Position numbers and translations under genes: made by a program
Origin: a virus
Virus record (IMG/VR): IMGVR_UViG_3300032265_000674
Location: 1 to 26,169 of that record
DNA length: 26,169 nucleotides
Direction: 5' to 3' (one strand)
The notes under the pieces: generated by a model
Databases searched by the model: none
What the model was told of the DNA's origin: nothing
Seen by the model: only the letters and a program-made list of their open reading frames with translations
Shown here: in pieces, positions 6,777-14,717 of the stretch
Numbering within the stretch: the stretch's first letter is position 1
Layout of the letters: each line of letters opens with the position of its first letter

Positions 6777-7611
6777 TTGATAATTCCTCTAGTTTTAATA
6801 ACATAGATTCCGTTAAGAAATCCTTGTCCACATAATGAAACACTCTGGGTTGTTTAATATTGCCTACTAACAACTGCCCTTTAGAAGTAATAATCGTAGA
6901 TACATTATCGGACCATTTTTCTGGTGCTGTTTCCCAGCCTTGTATAGGAGATTTCATATGTACAAACTCCATAGGATTATTAACATCAAATATGTGTTCG
7001 TGAGATCCGGTAATTTCTATTGCAATTGCTGTTGCTAAATCCATACTGGGCCAATCTTGATATTTTTCAGGTGCAAATATAGTCCAGCATTGTTCCCAGT
7101 TATTACACACAAATTCTAATACTTTATAAAAATCTTTTGCAAAATTAGATTTTTTAAAATAATGTAAAGCATAATAAGGACTAGATAATTTATTAGCTAT
7201 AAATGTCTGTCGGTGTACAGTATCTTCTAAAACATATTCTAATTTATAATTCAAAATTTTATTGCAAAATTTAACATCATAATTACTACAGTAATTCCAC
7301 CAACTAGTTAGATCCTCTAATACTAACATATCACTATCTAATACAATTGTTTCTTCGTATGGAGTTGCACTATATAGTTGGTATCTATGTTCTGTTTTAA
7401 GAAAACTATTTACTGTGTCATTAAAATAAGGAATTGGTATTATTTGATCAAATACAGATTTATAATTCTCTGGTATTGAATCATTAGTAACTATTGATAT
7501 ATTTTTAATTTCGATTTGGCTGTATTTTATACTTAATGCCAATGCGTATGCCTGTTGAACATAATCAACTGTGTCTGTATTTTGAGCGTAGACTAAAAAT
7601 CCTCTATACAC
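6766..7611 (-). CDS. Glycosyltransferase-like protein with DSD motif, GTG start (281 aa)
   Basis: Probable GT-A enzyme resembling family GT8-like proteins. FLVYAQNTDTVDYVQQAYAL near the N-terminus is followed by SATPYEETIVLDSDML, with the metal-binding DxD at DSD (92-94). The 7604-8470 product shows the same plan (FAQN, VDYV, SPYDKTLVIDSDY), so the two are paralogues. I start at GTG 7611, not the in-frame ATG at 7623. The GTG has a strong GGAGG (7621-7617) with a 5-base spacer, overlaps the upstream stop as GTGTATAG, and fits the paralogue's N-terminus. The ATG itself overlaps that ribosome site. Substrates are unknown. Confidence 0.72.
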   Translation of the reverse strand: MYRGFLVYAQNTDTVDYVQQAYALALSIKYSQIEIKNISIVTNDSIPENYKSVFDQIIPIPYFNDTVNSFLKTEHRYQLYSATPYEETIVLDSDMLVLEDLTSWWNYCSNYDVKFCNKILNYKLEYVLEDTVHRQTFIANKLSSPYYALHYFKKSNFAKDFYKVLEFVCNNWEQCWTIFAPEKYQDWPSMDLATAIAIEITGSHEHIFDVNNPMEFVHMKSPIQGWETAPEKWSDNVSTIITSKGQLLVGNIKQPRVFHYVDKDFLTESMLLKLEELSNGS

Positions 7612-8470
7612 CAGAACCTCCATTTATATAACGACTAAGACTGGCTTTATTCATAACATGGACATCAATGCCTGTAGTTTTTACTAGAGTATATTCTCCG
7701 AGATATTTTTCTTTTTCTACTAAAAATTTCATCTTGTCGCCGTCGGTTCCTATTAAAATATCTCTATCTAAAATATAAGACATTTTTCCCGGAAGCTCTA
7801 CTGCAAAAATTCCTTCTGTTTTTCCATTCATAATATGAATAGCAATACTAAATGCAAGATCATTGCGATATACTTGTGAATTAACAGAATATAATAATTT
7901 AAAATATTCCCAATTATCTTTTATATAACTTATTAAATTAAAAAAACTTTCTGTTACTGGATTTTTTTTAAAAACAAATACAGTTGCCCAATAAAATGGA
8001 ATACTATATTGATTAATACGTGTAAACTCGGCAGTATCCCTCCATCCTGCTAAATCTAAACTATTACGATAAATTTGAAAATCGTAATCTGACTCTAATG
8101 CAGAACTTAGAATATTAGAATTTAAAATATAATCACTATCAATAACCAGTGTCTTATCGTACGGCGATAATTTATACACATTTGTACGATCCTCATTTTT
8201 CCATTCTAAATTTTTATTAGAAATAGAGCCGTCATAAAACTTTTTAATCTGTTTAATTTTTTTAAATTCAACAACAGAATCAAATTCTATATCTATAATT
8301 TGGTCGAACGGATGATCCGGTGTACTAGTCTCTAACCAGCCTCTGCTATCGGTTATTATGCTAACCGGAATAGTTAAATATTGTTTAATTTTAGAGGCAG
8401 CAAAGACCGCCAGTTTTACATAATCGACGCCTGAATTATTTTGTGCAAAAATTACTGCGCCTGTTGTCAT
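7604..8470 (-). CDS. Glycosyltransferase-like protein with DSD motif (288 aa)
   Basis: A paralogue of the 6766-7611 product. GAVIFAQNNSGVDYVKLAVF opens the Rossmann-like part and SPYDKTLVIDSDYI carries the DxD at 111-113. A later segment (FYWATVFVFKKNPVTESFF) is also shared in style with the paralogue (HYFKKSNFAKDFY). The C-terminal part differs and ends SRYINGGSGV. The ATG overlaps the upstream TGA as ATGA, so translation is coupled to the 114-aa gene. It is probably a cytoplasmic sugar transferase. The acceptor could be virion glycoproteins, host surface glycans or modified DNA bases; the sequence does not decide. Confidence 0.7.
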   Translation of the reverse strand: MTTGAVIFAQNNSGVDYVKLAVFAASKIKQYLTIPVSIITDSRGWLETSTPDHPFDQIIDIEFDSVVEFKKIKQIKKFYDGSISNKNLEWKNEDRTNVYKLSPYDKTLVIDSDYILNSNILSSALESDYDFQIYRNSLDLAGWRDTAEFTRINQYSIPFYWATVFVFKKNPVTESFFNLISYIKDNWEYFKLLYSVNSQVYRNDLAFSIAIHIMNGKTEGIFAVELPGKMSYILDRDILIGTDGDKMKFLVEKEKYLGEYTLVKTTGIDVHVMNKASLSRYINGGSGV

Positions 8471-8811
8471 AGCTCAATTATATCAGCAATTTTTCTTTTA
8501 GTCTTTATACTAGAATATTTTTGATGATATTCTGTGGCGGCAGAATCATATACTGCCATTATATCGCCTAAGAATTGTTGTGGATTTTCGATCTTAACTG
8601 GAAGATTATTTGAATCAACTAGTATTACATCGCCCGATCTTTCTGACAACATTTTTACAAAAGTAATTAATTGAGGTGTAATTTTAAATGTTGCGCCAGC
8701 AACATAGTAAATTAATTTTTGATTAAATTCTTCTAAAATTATTCGTCGTTGATTGGACAGCGTTGCCATAAAATTGGCAGTAGCAAAGGCTTTTTCGATT
8801 TTCTCATCCAT
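8467..8811 (-). CDS. Hypothetical helical protein, first gene of the glycosyltransferase operon (114 aa)
   Basis: Function unknown. A helical N-terminus (MDEKIEKAFATANFMATL) is followed by EEFNQKLIYYVAGATF, ITPQLITFVKMLSE and a charged C-terminus. It looks like a small globular or oligomerising protein. It is the first gene after the promoter at 8832-8860 and has GGAG with a 6-base spacer to the ATG. I have an impression that similar small proteins recur next to structural genes in marine T4-like phages, but cannot confirm it. No motif links it to sugar transfer. Confidence 0.7.
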   Translation of the reverse strand: MDEKIEKAFATANFMATLSNQRRIILEEFNQKLIYYVAGATFKITPQLITFVKMLSERSGDVILVDSNNLPVKIENPQQFLGDIMAVYDSAATEYHQKYSSIKTKRKIADIIEL

Positions 8812-8821
8812 AGATAACTCC

Positions 8822-8843
8822 GTAGTATACGATAATATACTAC
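8822..8843. promoter_or_regulatory. Inverted repeat over the -10 box (possible operator)
   Basis: GTAGTATA (8822-8829) and TATACTAC (8836-8843) are exact inverted repeats with a 6-base centre. They cover the -10 element and predicted start of the operon promoter. A perfect 8-bp arm at this place could be a repressor or activator site, or a 5' mRNA hairpin. No matching binding protein is visible in the window. Confidence 0.45.
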
Positions 8844-8860
8844 TTTAATTATCTTGTCAA
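8832..8860 (-). promoter_or_regulatory. Near-consensus sigma70-type promoter of the glycosyltransferase operon
   Basis: On the minus strand TTGACA (8860-8855) and TATTAT (8837-8832) are separated by exactly 17 bases. The predicted start is near 8825, and GGAG followed by ATG (8811) comes directly after. It lies in the 61-base gap between the tail genes and the operon, so the operon can be expressed independently of tail transcription. Confidence 0.8.
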
Positions 8861-8872
8861 GTAGTTAGAGTA

Positions 8873-9838
8873 TTAAGGTCCTGAACTAGTTACAGTTGGG
8901 CGGTAATCTAAATTCTGTGTATTTGAACTAGACACAGAAACGTTTGATCCAGAAGCATAATTTCCCTGTACAGTACTTGTTAATGTACCTAATACAGATT
9001 CATATATGTTGCCGCCTGGACCTGCAGATGGATCTACATATTGTATTGTAAATGTAATAGCTGTTGGAGAACCAGCAGAATCTACTCTGGCATATATACG
9101 ATACTGGTTTCCAGAATACGAACTTGCTGTTTTTGTAAAAATTAACTGGTTACTAGTAGTTAGTTGATAAAATCCAATACTGCTTGCTGGAGTACCAGAA
9201 GGTGTCGAGCCGGCTGTTGGATATGTGGCAGATCCTGCAACTTGGGTAGTGCTATTATAATTCATAGAAATTATACCCATTTTTTGGAACACTTGTTGAT
9301 CCCAATCTTGATCCAACGCGGCGTTGGCACCCGATCCAGGATAACCAGTCAACGTTGCTAAAAATTGAACATTTCCACCAGTATTAAAATAATATCTTGC
9401 ATAATTGGCATTAGCAAAACTTAGTGTAACAGTATGGGTAAGGGTAGTATTACTCCATGATGTCGATCTAGTAGCCGAGACAAAGTTAATAGAAGACTGT
9501 TGTGTAGCCGAAACTGCTAATGCACTTGATTGAACAGTATTTGCAAAATTATAATATGCTAATCGAATAGCTTCTGTTACAAGAGTGCTATTGGTAACTG
9601 TTGGTAAGTTGCCACTTTCATTATTACCAGTTTGATGTTGGCGACAAGAAATTAAATCTTGATACAATGCTTGCCAACCAATTGCCAAAATTGGGCTACC
9701 AGTTGATGGTATATAATTACTACTTCTAACTGTTTGCCCGTATCCTAATGTACCAGAACCAGTACCTAATACAGTCGCAACAATGCCTTGTATTTGATTA
9801 AAGTCCGACGCGGTAATCTTGGTTCCTACTCCAGCCAT
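8873..9838 (-). CDS. Virion structural-type protein, probable tail-associated (321 aa)
   Basis: Probably a virion component. The N-terminal region (ITASDFNQIQGIVATVLGTG, about residues 8-27, then GYGQ) looks like a helical attachment segment followed by a beta-rich, Ser/Thr/Asn-rich body. That is usual for fibre or baseplate-decorating proteins. The middle contains VTEAIRLAYYNFAN, and the C-terminus has alternating beta stretches ending in RPTVTSSGP. AAGGA upstream gives the ATG at 9838. It is the last gene of the minus-strand tail cluster and follows three tandem fibre genes. I cannot assign it to a named T4 gene product. No enzyme motif is visible. Confidence 0.65.
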   Translation of the reverse strand: MAGVGTKITASDFNQIQGIVATVLGTGSGTLGYGQTVRSSNYIPSTGSPILAIGWQALYQDLISCRQHQTGNNESGNLPTVTNSTLVTEAIRLAYYNFANTVQSSALAVSATQQSSINFVSATRSTSWSNTTLTHTVTLSFANANYARYYFNTGGNVQFLATLTGYPGSGANAALDQDWDQQVFQKMGIISMNYNSTTQVAGSATYPTAGSTPSGTPASSIGFYQLTTSNQLIFTKTASSYSGNQYRIYARVDSAGSPTAITFTIQYVDPSAGPGGNIYESVLGTLTSTVQGNYASGSNVSVSSSNTQNLDYRPTVTSSGP

Positions 9839-9861
9839 TTTTTATCCTTTTTTACTTCTTT

Positions 9862-11358
9862 TTAAAGTATTACACATTCGACAAGTGTTTCGTCTGCACT
9901 AGTACAATCTTCTAATGCAACAGCAAAACAAATATTATTAGTAGAGTCGCCGTTTAAAAACCCAGGAATACTTGCGGCAGTTCCATCACCGTATGGAGCT
10001 ATCATGTCGCCTTTAGTACATCCGCCGACTACTCTTACTGGAATACGTCCTTTAAGTGCAACATATACTCCACCGGATAATTCTGAATTCATCATATAAC
10101 CAGGTTGTGTACTAATTGCGCCAATTGCTTTATCTCCAGTGCCGCTAGCACAAACTTCTGCAGAGCCGCCAACTTTCATTACTGTCCCCGGTGTGTATGT
10201 AAAATTTGGGTCTGGTAGATATTTTTCTGCCAAGTCAGCATAATAACTTTGTGTACTTGCTCCGTTGAATATACTAGCATTAATATTACCGCTGCCATCT
10301 CGTATAACAACTGTTAGTGGACTGGCTGCGGCACTTGGAGTTGCTGTAACACTATTATACAATAATGCAGAAGCTGTAGTGGCATTTCCGTTAAATGTTG
10401 TAGCCCATACACTAGACCATTGATAACTAGAATTACCCAAATTGCTTAATGTAGTAATTCCCGGTAGTACATCTGTGCCTACTAATTGTAACGGTGTAAC
10501 TAAATTCGAGCCGACAGTTGTTTGGAAAACAATAGTGTTGTTGCTTTGATTTTGAATAGTTGGAGTTGTTGCATTATTATTAAAAACACGTAAACGAGAA
10601 ACTGGATTTCCAACAGTATAGCCTACATCGGCAAAATTAACTATTGTACTAAATCCAGCACTTCCAGCAGTAATATAGCTACTTGCAGGTTGGCCGCCAA
10701 GTTGTTCTGCGTTAGTCGCAGTGCCATAAAATCTGTGGGAACTTTGTGTTACACCAGGAGCGGCACTATTGTTAGTATATGCTAATGTTACACCTTGTTG
10801 AACTGTTGTAAATCCTGTGATTGGATTTATTGTAGTATCTAATGTAAAAGCACTATCTGCACTAATGATAAAAATAACTTGTCCATTGTCAATAGCTTCA
10901 ATAACTGTATGACTTTGTCCGTTTGTATCTTTTACACTTGTACTTAACATCTCCGTATCGCCCGAACCTGCAACTGCTTGCGGTCCAACTAATACATATC
11001 TAGATCCTGTCCATGCAAACAACTGGTTAGTAGCAGTATCAAACCAAAAATCGCCCTGTGTTAACCCTGTTGGTGCAGTAGTACCGATTTCTGCGCCGCC
11101 GGTAGTCCGAAAACTATTGCCGTCCCAGAATTTTAATTTTTTAGTGCCGCTGTCAAACCAGATTTGGCCTTTAACAGGGCTAGCAGGAGCAGTACTATTA
11201 GCAAAATTTTCCAATAAGTAGACAAAATTCTCATTCTGAATTTGTCCGTATCCTGCATAATTTTTACCTACCAGAGTTAAATCTGTAGAGGTATCAACGG
11301 TTCCATCTGAGACTGTTACCAGCGAGGATCCATTATAGTGATTAATTGTATATGCCAT
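9862..11358 (-). CDS. Tail fibre protein, shared N-terminal module, YADLAEKY-type C-terminus (498 aa)
   Basis: The first about 125 residues form the module shared with the two fibre genes upstream: DGT, TDLTLVGKNYAGYG, NENFVYLLENFANSTAP and GQIWFDS, followed by a second GDFWFDT copy. This is likely the part that docks to the tail. The middle is a beta-rich shaft with NA/SSVWATTFNGNA-type repeats. The C-terminal about 128 residues begin SYYADLAEKY (371) and continue TPGTVMKVGG, a compact domain I recall at the ends of other phage fibres. Ribosome-site-like AAGGA/AGGAG precede the ATG. A GATAAATA box lies 24 bases upstream. Host-receptor binding is inferred. Confidence 0.8.
   Translation of the reverse strand: MAYTINHYNGSSLVTVSDGTVDTSTDLTLVGKNYAGYGQIQNENFVYLLENFANSTAPASPVKGQIWFDSGTKKLKFWDGNSFRTTGGAEIGTTAPTGLTQGDFWFDTATNQLFAWTGSRYVLVGPQAVAGSGDTEMLSTSVKDTNGQSHTVIEAIDNGQVIFIISADSAFTLDTTINPITGFTTVQQGVTLAYTNNSAAPGVTQSSHRFYGTATNAEQLGGQPASSYITAGSAGFSTIVNFADVGYTVGNPVSRLRVFNNNATTPTIQNQSNNTIVFQTTVGSNLVTPLQLVGTDVLPGITTLSNLGNSSYQWSSVWATTFNGNATTASALLYNSVTATPSAAASPLTVVIRDGSGNINASIFNGASTQSYYADLAEKYLPDPNFTYTPGTVMKVGGSAEVCASGTGDKAIGAISTQPGYMMNSELSGGVYVALKGRIPVRVVGGCTKGDMIAPYGDGTAASIPGFLNGDSTNNICFAVALEDCTSADETLVECVIL
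11183..11211. repeat. 29-bp exact repeat in the fibre N-terminal modules (copy 1)
   Basis: Bases 11183-11211 and 14527-14555 are identical over 29 positions. They lie in the codons for the ENFANSTAP part of two different fibre genes. The third fibre gene has a shorter match near 12305-12321. Identity at the DNA level, not just the protein level, makes recombination between fibre genes possible. Confidence 0.85.
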
Positions 11359-11382
11359 TGCTCCTGTTTCCTTATTCTTGAG

Positions 11383-11390
11383 TATTTATC
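11383..11390 (-). promoter_or_regulatory. T4-late-like promoter box GATAAATA
   Basis: On the minus strand GATAAATA lies 24 bases upstream of the 9862-11358 start, in a 48-base gap. It differs by one base from the T4 late consensus TATAAATA. A second identical box occurs in the other larger gap of this cluster (15347-15354). No -35 element is evident, as expected of late promoters. Confidence 0.6.
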
Positions 11391-11406
11391 ATTATTTTGG
11401 CTCTTA

Positions 11407-12471
11407 TTACCATGTAGCCAGGGCCGCTCTTTTCCAAGTATTTGTTGCTACACAAACGTAAACATAGCCAGAATCCCATGCAATTTGTCCTACTACGCCC
11501 GATGATGAACTGCTTGCAGGAGTTGCGGTACTTATTCTAAAAGTACCATTTACATCTAAAGTTGTTTGAGGATTATTGTTAAACATTCCTACAAATTTAC
11601 CGCTAGCATTTATATAAATTGCAGGCGATAATACCGAACCATTCCATGTGCTAATTTGAAAATTTTGGTTTGCTGTATTGGACTGGATTTGAAATAAGGA
11701 AGGGCTAACAGTTATTTCGTTACTACTATTTGCTCCTAATACTAACGGAGTAGAGTTTGTTATAGTTAATGTGCCATTAATCGAAGAACTGCCGTTAATT
11801 GGAACAAAACTATCAGGGGTATAAAGTGTAATATTGTCCGAGCCTAAAAGTTTGCTAGCTGTAATCACAGGAGCATTAAACGTAACTCCAGATAAACTAC
11901 CAACATTAAACCCTATATTAATATTTCCGGAAAACCCGCTAATGTTAGAAGCAGGAGTAAATGCACTAGAACTAAACAATCCTAAAAGATTACCCGATAC
12001 ATACAAATAAACTACAGTATGAGGCAAGTTATTTGAATCAAGAATTGTTTCAACTTGGAAGCCACTTACTCCTTGACTGCTAGAATATATCGGTCCTGCA
12101 AGTACATTAGAAATTCCATCATTAAAATATAGTTGAGCATTTGTACTATCGATCCAAAAATCTCCAGTTGAAATGCTACTAGGAATTGTTGGAGCAACTT
12201 GGGCTCCACCGATATTTTGAAAATTAGATCCGTTGTATACTTTTAGCGTATTTTGAGTAGTATCATACCAAACTTGTCCGGTTAAAGCATTAGGAGGTTG
12301 GGTTGTATTAGCAAAATTTTCTAGCAAATATACAAAATTATCATTCATATAAATGCCATAACCTGTGGAATTCTTCCCTATCAAGGTTAGATCGGTTGTT
12401 GTTTGATCTATAGTACCATCAACAATTTGAGTTAATTGCGTACCGTCTGTTAAATTTATCGTATAACTCAT
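11407..12471 (-). CDS. Tail fibre protein, shared N-terminal module, short form (354 aa)
   Basis: The N-terminus repeats the fibre module: DGTIDQTTTDLTLIGKNSTG, NDNFVYLLENFANTTQPP and GQVWYDT, then GDFWIDS. The shaft is shorter than in its neighbours. It contains NNPQTTLDVNGTF, a motif also seen in the 747-aa fibre as NPQSTLDVIGG. The C-terminus (GQIAWDSGYVYVCVATNTWK) is a small tip with no collar or YADLAEKY domain. Its ATG shares one base with the upstream gene's TAA (TAATG), so translation should be coupled. It is probably a fibre or receptor-binding variant. Confidence 0.8.
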   Translation of the reverse strand: MSYTINLTDGTQLTQIVDGTIDQTTTDLTLIGKNSTGYGIYMNDNFVYLLENFANTTQPPNALTGQVWYDTTQNTLKVYNGSNFQNIGGAQVAPTIPSSISTGDFWIDSTNAQLYFNDGISNVLAGPIYSSSQGVSGFQVETILDSNNLPHTVVYLYVSGNLLGLFSSSAFTPASNISGFSGNINIGFNVGSLSGVTFNAPVITASKLLGSDNITLYTPDSFVPINGSSSINGTLTITNSTPLVLGANSSNEITVSPSLFQIQSNTANQNFQISTWNGSVLSPAIYINASGKFVGMFNNNPQTTLDVNGTFRISTATPASSSSSGVVGQIAWDSGYVYVCVATNTWKRAALATW

Positions 12472-14714
12472 TATATGACACCAGTAAAAATTATGTAATT
12501 TATAGTTTGATAAGGATTCATTACAGTAACTGGCGTCGATTGTGCAGTTGTTGGCACACTAACACTACCGCTATCTTGTAATCCATACCCTTGTCCTGTT
12601 TGTGTTGTTGCTGCCAACCCATACCCTGGAGTGATGTCAGTAAGTTGGCCTTCAGTTTGAGCGTTAACTTGAGGGTTGGGTGCTCCAACAGCATAAAATT
12701 GTTGGAATCCATCGTTAAGACTATGTTTATGATCTGGCAAGTTAGTTGAAGATAATGTAACTGTTTGGTTGCCGCCGCCGGTCCCTACATTATCTGCGGT
12801 TACATCTGCCACACGATTAGCAGAGCCGCCGCCTGCAGAAATTAAAGTAGAAGCAGATAATTTTGAAGGAACTGTTAAGTTATTATTCATATTATCTGCA
12901 CCTAATGGAAATCTTCCTCTTAAGTCCGGCAAAGCAAATGTGTTCAAACCTACTAGTAAAGAAGCTGCCTTATAAGTGTACTCTAAAACTGCAAACAACG
13001 ATGGATATTTGCTAATTTGAACTTCGCTACCATCACATAATAAGTACCCATCTGGCAGGTTTGAAGCAATGCCTGCAAAAGGAAATATTGAACCGATAGG
13101 TACAGTTGCTACATGATTTAGTAATACTTGCTTTGTCATACTTACTAGTTGGTTAGAACTAGCTTGAAAAACAAATATTTGATCGTTTAAGGCAGAATCT
13201 GTTGCGGATGGTTTTTCTGTAATAATACTTGGGCTAATACTAGTAGTAAATATTGCAGATCCTGTTTGTGTTTGTCCGTTAAACACTACCGATGTGCTAG
13301 TTACATCGCCTGTTAAGGAAAACGTTGTAGCAGATTGTAATTTTGCCGCAGATCCAGATACACTACCAGTAACTGTTCCAGAAAATGTTCCAGAAAAATT
13401 TCCAACAAACGCATTGGCATAAATGTTTCTAAACGGTCTTGTCGATGATCCAATATCATACAACCCAGCGGCGGCGTCACTTGCTGGTTCTATTAATGTT
13501 TTAGCTACCGGATTGCCGTTACTATCATTATAATTAAGAAATAGTTGGCCATTAAATGTAACATCATCTCCTAAGATAGATTGTTTTGCAACACTTAACC
13601 CGCCAAGGGTTTGTATGCTTGCACCCCCTGGATCGTCCGCAGTTGTGCTAGTATCGTTAACATCTGCCGTTCCGCTAACAACAATTCTTCCTGGAATTGC
13701 ATTGGTTAAATCATTACTAACAGTTATACCGCCAATAACATCTAATGTCGATTGAGGATTTGCATTATTAGTACCAATTCCAAGTCTTGCATTTGCATTA
13801 AGATGCATACTTGTAATAACAGAACCGTTATTATTTGTAGAAAATTCTACAGAATTACCACTATTTTTAGAATATAGTACAGTTGTTGTACCATTAACAC
13901 CAATGTTAAATCCTAATCCAGAACCTACTGTAATTCCACCGTCATTTCTGACGTTAATTGGAAAATTAGAAATATTAGTTACATCGCTTCTTAAGAAGTT
14001 TGAAGCAGGTACTGTTGTTGCTGTAGTACCTGATCCCACTAATAGCGCATCTGCTTGTTGTGCAGTCCCCCAAATTCTCGATAAGCTCGATGTATTTGTT
14101 GAATCAACCGAACTTAAATTAATACCCTGATTAATTGCAGTAAAACCTAGTATGGCAGATTTTGGAGTAAATGCATCTTTACTAATAATTACCATTCGGT
14201 AACTAGTTGTAGTAGTGCTTGCGCTAGTTGCGTATACAGTTGTTACAATATGGGTTACATTGTTTGTATCAATTATAGTTTCGACGATAGGACCAGATTG
14301 TAAACCAGAACTAAATTGCGGACCAACTAATACAAATGACGATCCTGAATACAAATATAGCTGACTATTAATAGTATCAACCCACAAGTCGCCAGATACA
14401 GGATTAGTTGGAGCAGTCCCAGATTTTTTAACGCTTCCTACAGGATTCCATGTAGTTCCATCGTAAGCATATAATAAATTAATTCCTGTAGAATTGTCAA
14501 ACCATAATTGTCCTTGCACAGGATTTGCAGGAGCAGTACTATTAGCAAAATTTTCTAATAAGTGTAAAAAATCTCCTGCAATAATAGGAGCGTAACCAGA
14601 ATAGTTTTTTCCTACATACTGCAAACTGGTAGTGTTATTTACAGTACCGTCTTGAACCGTAATAGGTTGTTTATCTGGATTATTAGATTCTGTAAAAGAT
14701 ATAGTATAAGACAT
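12471..14714 (-). CDS. Tail fibre with phage tail collar domain (747 aa)
   Basis: The longest of the three related fibres. The shared module occupies about residues 1-130 (VGKNYSGYAP, LLENFANSTAP, GQLWFDN, GDLWVDT). A long Thr/Ser/Asn-rich shaft follows. From about residue 538 a phage tail collar domain (PF07484 type) is visible: IGSIFPFAG, PDGYLLCDGS, YPSLFAVL and LPDLRGRFPLG. The end has NLPDHKHSL, giving HxH (H662, H664), and closes with MNPYQTINYIIFTG. T4 short tail fibre gp12 has a collar domain and coordinates zinc through an HxH, so a gp12-like receptor-binding role is plausible. GGAG with an 8-base spacer supports the start. Confidence 0.85.
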   Translation of the reverse strand: MSYTISFTESNNPDKQPITVQDGTVNNTTSLQYVGKNYSGYAPIIAGDFLHLLENFANSTAPANPVQGQLWFDNSTGINLLYAYDGTTWNPVGSVKKSGTAPTNPVSGDLWVDTINSQLYLYSGSSFVLVGPQFSSGLQSGPIVETIIDTNNVTHIVTTVYATSASTTTTSYRMVIISKDAFTPKSAILGFTAINQGINLSSVDSTNTSSLSRIWGTAQQADALLVGSGTTATTVPASNFLRSDVTNISNFPINVRNDGGITVGSGLGFNIGVNGTTTVLYSKNSGNSVEFSTNNNGSVITSMHLNANARLGIGTNNANPQSTLDVIGGITVSNDLTNAIPGRIVVSGTADVNDTSTTADDPGGASIQTLGGLSVAKQSILGDDVTFNGQLFLNYNDSNGNPVAKTLIEPASDAAAGLYDIGSSTRPFRNIYANAFVGNFSGTFSGTVTGSVSGSAAKLQSATTFSLTGDVTSTSVVFNGQTQTGSAIFTTSISPSIITEKPSATDSALNDQIFVFQASSNQLVSMTKQVLLNHVATVPIGSIFPFAGIASNLPDGYLLCDGSEVQISKYPSLFAVLEYTYKAASLLVGLNTFALPDLRGRFPLGADNMNNNLTVPSKLSASTLISAGGGSANRVADVTADNVGTGGGNQTVTLSSTNLPDHKHSLNDGFQQFYAVGAPNPQVNAQTEGQLTDITPGYGLAATTQTGQGYGLQDSGSVSVPTTAQSTPVTVMNPYQTINYIIFTGVI
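14527..14555. repeat. 29-bp exact repeat in the fibre N-terminal modules (copy 2)
   Basis: The partner of the repeat at 11183-11211, in direct orientation and about 3.3 kb apart. Recombination between the two would delete or fuse the intervening fibre sequence, joining one N-terminal module to a different tip. Confidence 0.85.
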
Positions 14715-14717
14715 TTA

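Noticed and set aside
7621-7623. ATG start for the 281-aa glycosyltransferase-like gene
   Set aside because: The ATG overlaps a GGAGG ribosome site that is correctly placed for GTG at 7611, and the paralogue's N-terminus fits the later start.
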